Assembly (NCBI RefSeq): GCF_018141545.1
Contig: NZ_CP064356.1
Location: 62,001 to 126,000, forward strand
Direction: 5' to 3'
DNA from: Miltoncostaea oceani
Lineage (GTDB): Bacteria > Actinomycetota > Thermoleophilia > Miltoncostaeales > Miltoncostaeaceae
DNA: 64,000 nt
In this document: positions 54,618 through 64,000 of the stretch, piece after piece
How the letters are laid out: each line of letters begins with the position of its first letter
How positions within the stretch are numbered: the first letter of the stretch is position 1
Notes under the pieces: generated by a model
What the model saw: the letters and a program-made list of their open reading frames with translations, nothing else
Databases searched by the model: none
Told to the model about the DNA's origin: nothing
Program-made: the position numbers and the translations under genes

Positions 54618-56546
54618 TCAGCCGGCCCGCAGCGCGGCCTCCGGGTCCCGCGGGTCGAGGCGGTGCACCTCACGCCACGCCGCCGCCGCCGTCCGGTCGC
54701 GGCCGAGGAACAGGGCGAGCGCCCGCCACGTGCCGGGGTCGTCCGGGGCGAGCTCGGTGGCCCGGCGGTAGGCGCCGAGGGCACGCGCCCGCTCGCCGTC
54801 GTCGGTGTGCGCCCGCGCGAGCAGCAGCAGGGGTCCCGGCGCGACGGGGTTCGCCGCGCGGGCCTGGTCGGCGAGCCGCACCGCCTCCGCGGTCCGGCCG
54901 GACGCCAGGGCGTCCTCGCCCGCCAGCACGCGCCCGGTCGACCACCACGGCAGGGCGGCCGAGGCGATCGCGATCAGCACCGCGGCGGCGAGGCCGGCCG
55001 CCGCGAGGGGACCGGGGCGCGCCCCGGGCACCCGCCCCGTGACCCCGCTCGTCAGCACCACGCCCGCGGCCGCGAGGGCCGGGATCGTCAGGGCCGGGAC
55101 CGCCCACGACCAGTCCACCGCGGCCTGCAGCAGGAACGCGGCCATCACGGCGAGCGGCAGGCCGATCTCGGGTGGGGCGCGCCCCCCCGCGGCCCGCAGG
55201 ACGCCCCACGCCACGGCGGCGAGCAGCGCCGCGAACAACGCCGTCCCCACCAGCCCGGTGCCGGAGAGGAACCGCACGACGACGCCGTGCGGCTCCCGGG
55301 TCATCAGCGACGGGTCGCCGGTCGCGCGCTCCTGCAGGTGCACGAGGGCGAACCCGCCGGCGCCCTGGCCGACGACGGGCGCGTCGAGGAACCCGCGCCA
55401 CGCCTCGCCCCACCACCCACGCCGCTGGTTGCCCGCCGTGCTCACCAGGCGGCCGGGGTCGTTCGCGACGGCGTCGCCCTCCTCGCCGCGGAACTCGGCG
55501 GCGCGGTCCCCCGTCCACCCCCGCGCCTCCGGCACCACCGACACCACCACCCCCGTGACGAGGACGACGACGGCGAGCGCCGCCAGCCCGATCCTCCGGG
55601 CCCGGGCCGGCTCCAGGCCGACGCGCCCCGCGGCCCGCACCAGCAGCGGGGCGAGCACGGCGGCCAGGACGAGGCCGGCGGCGATCCTCCACCCCAGGCC
55701 GAGGCCGGCGTCGGCGCGCTGGCCGACGGGCAGCCCGTCGGTCGTCAGGGCCGGGTCGGTGAGGCCGTGGACGGCCGGCAGCACCGCGCCGGCGGCGCCG
55801 GCCGCGAGGGCGGCGACGGCCCGGCCGGTCGCGGGGACGAAGGCCATCGTGACCGTCAGGGCCATCACGAGCGCCAGCACCCCGCCGCGGGAGTACGTCA
55901 GCAGCACGGTGACGATCACCAGGGTCGTGCCCGCCGCGCCGACGGAGAGGCCCCCCCGCCACGCGGGTCGCGCGCCCGCCGGCCACAGGGCGCCCGGCGC
56001 GGCGACCACCGCGATCAGCGCGAGGGCGTTCCAGTATCCGACGGGGGAGGAGAGGCGGGCGAGGTCGCTGTCCGCGCCGAGCAGCTCCGGGAGGATCCGG
56101 GTCAACAGGGCCGCGCCGACCGGCACGAGGGCCGCCGCCGACAACCCGAGCCCGAGCAGGAGGGGCGCGCGCGGCAGCAGGGCCCCGAGCCCGGCGCCGA
56201 CGACCAGCGCGCACAACACGATCGCCTGCCGGTTCGCGTCGATCCACGCGAGGGTGGGCGACGCCGCCCAGAGCATCGAGAGGGCCGCCCACGCCGCCAT
56301 CCCGGCGCAGGCGCCGAGCGCGAGGCGCACCGGGCCGGTGCGGAGCGCCACGCGGTCCCAGGCGAGGACGACCACGACGGCGGCGAGCGGCGCCCCCAGC
56401 GCCAGGGTGAGGAACGCGGCCGTCGGCCCGGAGCCGCCCAGCCCGTCGCCCGGGTCGATGCCGCCGCCGCCGAGCCCGACCAGCGCCCAGCCGGCCAGCG
56501 CGACGCCGCCGGCGACCCACGCCGCGCGGGGCGCCGGGGAGCCCAC
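54618..56546 (-). CDS. O-antigen ligase-like membrane protein with TPR-like C-terminus
   Basis: About 642 residues. Ten or more membrane helices precede a large loop with PGRLVSTAGNQRRGWWGEAWRGFLDAPVVGQGAGGFALVHLQERA, the Wzy_C-type signature with an essential Arg/Gly-rich loop. After the last helix, LASGRTAEAVRLADQARAANPVAPGPLLLLARAHTDDGERARALGAYRRATELAPDDPGTW is a TPR pair (about 545-610). Such proteins polymerise or ligate glycans outside the membrane, with TPRs for partner binding. GTG start. Confidence 0.78.
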   Translation of the reverse strand: MGSPAPRAAWVAGGVALAGWALVGLGGGGIDPGDGLGGSGPTAAFLTLALGAPLAAVVVVLAWDRVALRTGPVRLALGACAGMAAWAALSMLWAASPTLAWIDANRQAIVLCALVVGAGLGALLPRAPLLLGLGLSAAALVPVGAALLTRILPELLGADSDLARLSSPVGYWNALALIAVVAAPGALWPAGARPAWRGGLSVGAAGTTLVIVTVLLTYSRGGVLALVMALTVTMAFVPATGRAVAALAAGAAGAVLPAVHGLTDPALTTDGLPVGQRADAGLGLGWRIAAGLVLAAVLAPLLVRAAGRVGLEPARARRIGLAALAVVVLVTGVVVSVVPEARGWTGDRAAEFRGEEGDAVANDPGRLVSTAGNQRRGWWGEAWRGFLDAPVVGQGAGGFALVHLQERATGDPSLMTREPHGVVVRFLSGTGLVGTALFAALLAAVAWGVLRAAGGRAPPEIGLPLAVMAAFLLQAAVDWSWAVPALTIPALAAAGVVLTSGVTGRVPGARPGPLAAAGLAAAVLIAIASAALPWWSTGRVLAGEDALASGRTAEAVRLADQARAANPVAPGPLLLLARAHTDDGERARALGAYRRATELAPDDPGTWRALALFLGRDRTAAAAWREVHRLDPRDPEAALRAG

Positions 56547-56624
56547 CGCCGCTTGTCGCGTTTCCGGGCCGCCGCTACGATCCGCCACGCCCCGGGGCCC
56601 GTCGCCCCCCGTCCCCCTCACTGG

Positions 56625-57032
56625 GTGGCCCACCTGCTCCAACGCCCCGCTCGGGTGATCGTCATGCTCGCCCTGGTGCTCCTCGGCCCGGCGGCCGTCG
56701 CGGTCGCGGGTGGACGTGAACTCCTGGCCGACGCACAGGATGGACGCGTCGACGCGTGCTACTCGCGTGCCGAGTTCCGTGACGGCCTGCGACTCGCCCG
56801 CGCCGACCAGCGACTCTACGGATTCGCGCTCGACGCCATCAGGGAGGCGCAGAACTCCAACGTCACCGTGGACGGACGTCCCTGCGGCAGCCGCCGCACG
56901 GCCCCCGCCCGCGCCGTGGCCGTCGACGCGGGCGCCGCGCGCGGCCTGTGGGGCGCCGTCGCGGCCGTCGTCGTCGCCGGCGCCGCCGCCGCCGGCCTCG
57001 TGGCCCACCGCGCCCGGCGGGGCCGCGGCTGA
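56625..57032 (+). CDS. Small membrane protein upstream of signal peptidase I
   Basis: About 135 residues (start uncertain: GTG 56625, GTG 56655 or ATG 56664). An N-terminal hydrophobic segment (VIVMLALVLLGPAAVAVAGG), an exposed part with two Cys (DACYS and RPCGS) and a C-terminal helix (GLWGAVAAVVVAGAAAAGLVAH) ending in a basic tail. Two membrane segments flanking a short domain. No family recognised. Its stop overlaps the lepB ATG, so the two are co-translated. Confidence 0.5.
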   Translation: MAHLLQRPARVIVMLALVLLGPAAVAVAGGRELLADAQDGRVDACYSRAEFRDGLRLARADQRLYGFALDAIREAQNSNVTVDGRPCGSRRTAPARAVAVDAGAARGLWGAVAAVVVAGAAAAGLVAHRARRGRG

Positions 57033-57772
57033 TGCGCCGGTTCGTCAAGGACTTCCTGCTGCCGCTCGCCGTCGCCGTGGCGCTCGCGTTCGTGATCCAG
57101 GCGGCGGTCGCGAAGCCCTACGAGATCCCGACGGCGTCGATGACGCCGACGATCCAGGGCAACGACCGGATCATCGCCAACCGGCTGATCTACCGCTTCC
57201 GCGACATCGACCGCGGCGACATCGTCGTGTTCGACCCGCCCCCGGCCGCGACGCGGACGTGCGGCGACGCGGGCGGCGGGGACATCCCGTTCGTGAAGCG
57301 CGTCATCGGCATCGCGGGCGACCGCGTCGAGGTGCGCCGCGAGACGGTCGTCGCCGGCGACGGCCCCGTCGACGCGCGCGTGCTGGTGATCGACCCGGGC
57401 GACCCGAACGGCGCCGGCGAGCGGACGGTGCAGACCATCCGCCTCCGCCCCGGCGACACCCGGTCGGTGACCTACGTCAACGGGCGCCCCTACGTCGTGC
57501 CCGAGGCGATCACCCCGGTCGACCTGTCCGGCGACGACCTCGGCGCCTACGGGCTGCGCGGCCAGATCGACGGCTCGCCCGCCTACGACTTCGGGCCCGC
57601 CACCGTCCCCCCCGACCACATCCTCGTCCTCGGGGACAACCGCCCGGGCTCCTGCGACTCCCACCAGTGGCGCGACCGCGGTGAGAGCGCGCCGTTCGTG
57701 CCCGAGTCGAGCGTCATCGGTCAGGCCGAGGTCACCTACTGGCCTCTCAGCAACCTGACCTTCCTGGACTAG
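57032..57772 (+). CDS. lepB: Signal peptidase I
   Basis: A 246-residue type I signal peptidase. It has one N-terminal membrane anchor, catalytic Ser in IPTASMTPTIQGND (near residue 36), catalytic Lys in FVKRVIGIAGDRVEV, and the C-terminal box HILVLGDNRPGSCDSHQW. It removes signal peptides from exported proteins, such as those encoded at 27486-31661. A loop with extra residues around GDAGGG and VDARVLVIDPGDPNG lengthens the middle part. ATG overlaps the stop of the small membrane protein. A strong hairpin follows. Confidence 0.92.
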   Translation: MRRFVKDFLLPLAVAVALAFVIQAAVAKPYEIPTASMTPTIQGNDRIIANRLIYRFRDIDRGDIVVFDPPPAATRTCGDAGGGDIPFVKRVIGIAGDRVEVRRETVVAGDGPVDARVLVIDPGDPNGAGERTVQTIRLRPGDTRSVTYVNGRPYVVPEAITPVDLSGDDLGAYGLRGQIDGSPAYDFGPATVPPDHILVLGDNRPGSCDSHQWRDRGESAPFVPESSVIGQAEVTYWPLSNLTFLD

Positions 57773-57785
57773 AGGGCGGCGCACC

Positions 57786-57809
57786 CCCGGCCCCGCGGGA
57801 GGGGCCGGG
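57786..57809 (+). terminator. Terminator hairpin after lepB
   Basis: A perfect 9-bp stem CCCGGCCCC / GGGGCCGGG with a 6-nt loop, 13 bp after the stop. No T-tract follows directly. Confidence 0.65.
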
Positions 57810-57895
57810 CTTCACCGGCACGTGTCGTCCGAGCCGTGCGCTTTTGTCGACGGACTCCCCGGTACGCGCGGGAATCGGACCTGCCCCGGGGGCTT

Positions 57896-57950
57896 GCATC
57901 TTCCCGCACGTGTGGAAGGATGCCCGCCCACCACGCTGAATATGGGGTGG
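57896..57950 (+). promoter_or_regulatory. nrdR upstream region: inverted repeat and possible NrdR box
   Basis: GCATCTTCC (57896-57904) and GGAAGGATGC (57914-57923) form a near-perfect inverted repeat with one bulged base. At 57931-57950 CCACGCTGAATATGGGGTGG has the AT-rich centre and CAC...GTG ends of a NrdR box but only fair symmetry. It is placed upstream of the -10 box, as an autoregulated nrdR promoter would need. Confidence 0.3.
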
Positions 57951-57974
57951 GTGGCACACCCCCGACACCAGGGA

Positions 57975-57980
57975 TAGCGT
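57975..57980 (+). promoter_or_regulatory. -10 box TAGCGT, leaderless nrdR
   Basis: TAGCGT, 6 nt (CTTCTC), then GTG at 57987. Confidence 0.55.
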
Positions 57981-57986
57981 CTTCTC

Positions 57987-58587
57987 GTGATCTGCCCGTT
58001 CTGCGACAACCCCGAGCACCGCGTGGTCGAGTCGCGGGTGGCCGACACGAAGGACGCGATCCGGCGACGGCGCGAGTGCCTGGCCTGCGGGCAGCGCTTC
58101 ACGACCTACGAGCGGTTCGAGGAGATGCCGCTGATGGTCGTGAAGAGCTCCGGCGAGCGTCAGGCGTTCGACCGCTCCAAGCTGCTGGAGGGCCTGCAGC
58201 GCGCATGCCACAAGCGGCAGGTGTCGACGGCGTCCCTCGACCTCGCGGTCCGCGACATCGAGGCGGAGTTGCGCAACCGGCTGCGCCAGGAGGTCAGCAG
58301 CCCCCAGATCGGCGAGCTCGCCCTGCGCCGGCTCAAGGAGATCGACGCGGTGGCGTACGTCCGCTTCGCCTCCGTCTACCGCCAGTTCGCGGACGTCGAG
58401 GAGTTCGGCGACGAGCTCTCGCGCCTCGAGCGCGAACCGCCGTTGCCGCGCGGACAGTTCCCCCTCGACGACCAGCTCTTCGAGACATTCGATGCGGGCT
58501 CCACCCCGCCCGGCCGCGCTACCCTCAGGGCTCTGCCCGGCGGGCGCGACGGGGTCCCCCCGCGCACGACCGCCCAGGAGGCAAGCG

Positions 58588-58598
<11 letters not shown>
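57987..58598 (+). CDS. nrdR: Transcriptional repressor NrdR
   Basis: A 203-residue regulator of ribonucleotide reductase genes. The N-terminal zinc ribbon CPFCDNPEHRVVESRVADTKDAIRRRRECLACGQRFTTYER and the ATP-cone (MVVKSSGERQAFDRSKLLEGLQRAC...) are complete. Usual NrdR is about 150-170 residues; here a C-terminal tail of about 45 (FDAGSTPPGRATLRALPGG...) is added. The gene ends inside nrdJ's start (58588-58598 overlap, 11 bases), so part of the tail results from reading into the nrdJ leader. It senses dNTP levels and probably represses nrdJ. Confidence 0.92.
58520..58581 (+). promoter_or_regulatory. Possible internal nrdJ promoter TACCCT and ribosome site AGGAGG
   Basis: TACCCT at 58520-58525 within the nrdR tail, and AGGAGG at 58576-58581, 6 nt before the nrdJ ATG. 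nrdJ therefore starts from a real Shine-Dalgarno and not as a leaderless gene. Confidence 0.45.
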
Positions 58599-61482
<2,884 letters not shown>

Positions 61483-61511
61483 TCCGGAACCCCTCCTAGG
61501 CGGTCGCCCCG

Positions 61512-62528
61512 GTGCGCGTCGTCATCGTCGGCGCCGGGGCGGCGGGGCTCGCCCTGGCGCGCAGCCTCCGCCGCCGCGGCGTCGCGCCCGAGGTCATCGA
61601 CCGGGGCCCGCCGGGGGCGTGGGCGCCGCGGCCCTTCATGCCGCCGTACCAGGGGTTCGACGCCCTGGAGGACGCCGGCGTCCTCGCGGCGGTCCGCGCC
61701 GTCTCGTGGGACATCGCGCCCCGCGGCGACGGTATCCCCGTCGCGCTCGCGGCGCCGTTCACGGGGGTGATGGAGATCCTGGCGGAGGGCGTCCCGGTGC
61801 GTCACGGCACCGAGGTCACCGCCCTCCTGCGCGACGGCGACCGCGTCACCGGCGTCCGCGTCCAGGGGCCCGACGGCCCGGGCGACCTGCCGGCCGACCT
61901 CGTGGTCGCCTGCGACGGCGTCCGCTCGCCGCTGCGCGGCATGGCGGGGATCGAGGCCCGCCTCGAGCTCGCCGAGGGCGCCCACCTGTCCTTCATGACC
62001 GACGTGGTCATCGACCGCTCCTTCGCCCTGCACTACCAGTCCGACGGCCGGCAGGTGGGGCTGCTCGGGTGGCCGACCGGCTCCGCCGGCTGGTGGGACA
62101 TCGAACGCGTCGGCGCCGACGCCGTCCGTGCACCGGGGATCGAGGCGTTCCGGCGGGCGTTCGCCCGCCTCCACCCCGCCGCCGAGCCCGCCCTCGCGGC
62201 GCTGCACTCCGTGGACCAGCTCGCCTACCGGGAGATCACCGAGGTCCACACCGACCGGTGGTGGGTGCCGGGCCTCGTCGTGATCGGCGACGCGGCGCAC
62301 GCCGTGGGGCCGGAGGCCGGCCTCGGGGCGGGCCTCGGCCTCGGTGACGCCCACGCGCTCGCGATCGCCGTCGCCCAGCACCCCGACGACGCCGACGCGG
62401 CGTGCGCGACCTACGAGGCCTGGCGCCGCCCCGCCGTCGCCCCGTACGTCACCCTCGGCGCCGCGGGCGCGCGGATCGTCCGGGGCGGCGCGAAGCCACC
62501 CGAGGAGATCTGGCCGCCGCCCGCCTGA
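61512..62528 (+). CDS. FAD-dependent monooxygenase (PHBH fold)
   Basis: A 338-residue flavoprotein. VVIVGAGAAGLALARSLRRRG is the FAD loop (GxGxxG). DLVVACDGVRSPLRG is the DG motif and GLVVIGDAAHAVGPEAGLGAGLGLGDA the GD motif near the C-terminus. It would hydroxylate or oxidise an aromatic or polycyclic substrate with NAD(P)H and O2; no substrate is identifiable. GTG start 29 bp after nrdJ. A TAGGCG lies 9 nt upstream, a weak -10-like site. Confidence 0.8.
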   Translation: MRVVIVGAGAAGLALARSLRRRGVAPEVIDRGPPGAWAPRPFMPPYQGFDALEDAGVLAAVRAVSWDIAPRGDGIPVALAAPFTGVMEILAEGVPVRHGTEVTALLRDGDRVTGVRVQGPDGPGDLPADLVVACDGVRSPLRGMAGIEARLELAEGAHLSFMTDVVIDRSFALHYQSDGRQVGLLGWPTGSAGWWDIERVGADAVRAPGIEAFRRAFARLHPAAEPALAALHSVDQLAYREITEVHTDRWWVPGLVVIGDAAHAVGPEAGLGAGLGLGDAHALAIAVAQHPDDADAACATYEAWRRPAVAPYVTLGAAGARIVRGGAKPPEEIWPPPA

Positions 62529-62546
62529 CGGCGGGGGACCGGGGGC

Positions 62547-64000
62547 TCAGACCTGGCCGGGGTGGAAGCCGAGCCGCGCCAGCGGCTCGACCAGCTCCCA
62601 CTCCTCGTAGGAGAGGTGGGAGAGCAGCGCGTCCGTGAGGACGTCGATCGCCGCCTGGATGCGGTCGAAGTCTCCGGGGTGCGTCATGTGGTGCACCAGG
62701 GCGGCGTCGACCTCGTGGATCGCGTCGTGGATGACGAGGTGCTCGTCGGCGAGCCGGTCGATGACGGGGGCGAGCCCCGGTTCGGCGGTGACGAGGTGGG
62801 GGAAGATCGCGTCGTCCTCCAGCCCGTGGTGCGTCGCGACGACCGCGCAGTACCGCGCGCAGAACGCGCCGAGCGTCCAGTCGTTCTGGCGCAGGGCCAT
62901 CGCGTTGAGCGACGCCCGCGCGTCGCCGGCGCTCACCGCCCCCGCGCGCACCTGGGCGAGGATGTCGCGCAGCTCGGTGAGCTCGCGGCGCAGCATGTCG
63001 TGCACGTCGATCAGGTGGCGGCCCACCAGGCGCCCGCGCCGCGTGTACGTGACCTCCGGCCCCGACGGCGGGCGGTGGGGGCGGGACGCCTCGTCGAGCA
63101 CCGCCGCCGCGGCCACGCGGACGCCGTCGTCCGCCGTCGGCGTCACGCCGAGGCGCTCGTACTCCGACGCGCCCGCCGCGTCGGTCGGCGTCCCGTCCCC
63201 CTCCGCCGTGGCCGGCGCCGCGGGCGCGGCGGCCGGGGCGGGGCGGGTCCCGCCGCCCGCGGCCACCAGCTCCCGGACCGCGGGGACGACCTCCGTCGCG
63301 AAGGAGCGGATCGCCGCCGCGTCGTCCGCCATCACGATGAACGTGCCGATCCCGTCCTCGCGGGCGAGGCGCGCCAGCTCCGCCGCCGGGACGTCGGCGC
63401 CCACGTTCAGGAGCCGGCGGATGTCGGCGGGGTCGCGCCCCTCCGCCAGGGCCGCGCGGTCGATCCGTGCGTTGCCCGCCCGGAGGTCGCCCGGCTGCAG
63501 GTAGGGGAGGCTCGGGAGCCAGCCGTCGGCGACGCGGCCGACGAGTCCCAGCATCCGGGGCTTGTACGCGCCGACCCAGACGCCGATGTCGTGCGCGGGA
63601 GCGGGTCCCCGCGCGGCGCCCGCCAGGCGGTGGACGGTGCCGTCGACCCGTGCGCCGCCGGGCGCGTCGACGTCCCACAGCGCCCGGATCACGGCGATCG
63701 CCTCCTCCAGCGCCGTCACCGCCTCGCCGGGTCCGAGGCGGGTCCCGCCCATCGCGACGATCCCGTCCCAGAACGCCCCGGCCCCGAGCCCGAGCGCCAC
63801 ACGGCCGCCGGAGAGGATGTCGAGGGAGGCCGCGGCGCGGGCGACGACCGCCGGGGGCCGCAGCGGCAGGTTCAGCACGTTCGGCGCGACGTGGACGCGC
63901 TCCGTCCGCGCCGCGACCACGGACAGCAGCGTCCAGGTGTCGAGGAACCGCGCCTGGTACGGGTGGTCCTGGAACGTCACGAGATCCAGTCCCTCGCGGT
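62547..64000 (-). CDS. LLM-class flavin-dependent oxidoreductase fused to hemerythrin (5' end outside window)
   Basis: The visible 483 residues begin inside the first domain (LVTFQDHPYQARFLDTWTLLS). About 1-240 are luciferase-like: VHVAPNVLNLPLRPPAVVARAAASLDILSGGRVALGLGAG, and VWVGAYKPRMLGLVGRVADGWLPS. After an Ala/Pro-rich linker, about 330-483 is a hemerythrin domain with iron-ligand residues in IDVHDML, THHGLEDDAIFPHL, DEHLVIHDAIHEVD and LSHLSYEEWELV. An oxygen- or iron-sensing module joined to a F420 or FMN enzyme is implied. The gene's start lies beyond 64000. Confidence 0.82.
   Translation of the reverse strand, partial: REGLDLVTFQDHPYQARFLDTWTLLSVVAARTERVHVAPNVLNLPLRPPAVVARAAASLDILSGGRVALGLGAGAFWDGIVAMGGTRLGPGEAVTALEEAIAVIRALWDVDAPGGARVDGTVHRLAGAARGPAPAHDIGVWVGAYKPRMLGLVGRVADGWLPSLPYLQPGDLRAGNARIDRAALAEGRDPADIRRLLNVGADVPAAELARLAREDGIGTFIVMADDAAAIRSFATEVVPAVRELVAAGGGTRPAPAAAPAAPATAEGDGTPTDAAGASEYERLGVTPTADDGVRVAAAAVLDEASRPHRPPSGPEVTYTRRGRLVGRHLIDVHDMLRRELTELRDILAQVRAGAVSAGDARASLNAMALRQNDWTLGAFCARYCAVVATHHGLEDDAIFPHLVTAEPGLAPVIDRLADEHLVIHDAIHEVDAALVHHMTHPGDFDRIQAAIDVLTDALLSHLSYEEWELVEPLARLGFHPGQV

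Noticed and set aside
54611-54623. Palindrome GGCTGAATCAGCC as terminator
   Set aside because: Six-base arms around a single base cannot form a stable hairpin; it reflects two convergent TGA stops next to each other.

Overview
The window is a very GC-rich, densely packed stretch of chromosome, most likely from a deep-branching Actinomycetota (a Thermoleophilia-like lineage is my guess; no rRNA or other phylogenetic marker is present to prove it). Supporting signs are the codon use, many GTG starts, a class II B12-dependent ribonucleotide reductase paired with NrdR, a ferredoxin-type siroheme nitrite/sulfite reductase, and at least thirteen genes or leader ORFs whose start codon lies 6-8 nt after a TANNNT -10 box, meaning leaderless mRNAs. 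Many neighbouring genes overlap by 1-4 bases (GTGA, ATGA, CTGA, TAGTG), so translational coupling is common.

About 1-27500 is a large surface-polysaccharide region. On the minus strand from 11381 down to 1 lie two membrane glycosyltransferase-like proteins, four GT4 glycosyltransferases, a coiled-coil class I methyltransferase, an FkbM methyltransferase and an ABC exporter (permease plus the N-terminal part of the ATPase, cut by the window edge). From 11466 to 21168 come a Wzx-type flippase, a GT2/epimerase/epimerase operon, two large membrane proteins and two more GT2 enzymes. From 21210 to 27510 are an RmlC-like epimerase, an AglD/MprF-type membrane protein, two methyltransferases and three GT4 enzymes. 

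27486-33122 holds an operon that starts with an ECF-like sigma factor carrying a C-terminal zinc-finger and hydrophobic extension, followed by a large secreted protein and a secreted HExxH metalloprotease-like protein. It diverges from a hotdog thioesterase across a symmetric regulatory region. A degenerate dual-specificity-phosphatase-like gene comes next. 

34224-39459 is a second polysaccharide operon. It has the initiating sugar phosphotransferase (preceded by a leaderless leader ORF), GT4 enzymes, a methyltransferase and a small coiled-coil protein. It ends at a tandem array of six 23-bp units, each with a palindromic core.

39614-64000 is mainly metabolism: a DNA glycosylase, type III glutamine synthetase divergent from a PucR regulator, a PabC-like lyase, nitrite/sulfite reductase with an unknown partner, and a hydrolase with a divergent CGNR regulator sharing a palindromic operator/promoter. 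There follow a decayed IS110-family element whose upstream non-coding end is where a bridge RNA would be expected, a second hydrolase, a polyprenol-phosphate glycosyltransferase, an O-antigen ligase-like protein with TPRs, signal peptidase I, nrdR-nrdJ, an FAD monooxygenase, and a flavin-dependent oxidoreductase fused to hemerythrin (5' end outside the window). Apart from the IS end (about 220 bp) no intergenic stretch exceeds 200 bp. I saw no tRNA, rRNA or CRISPR array.
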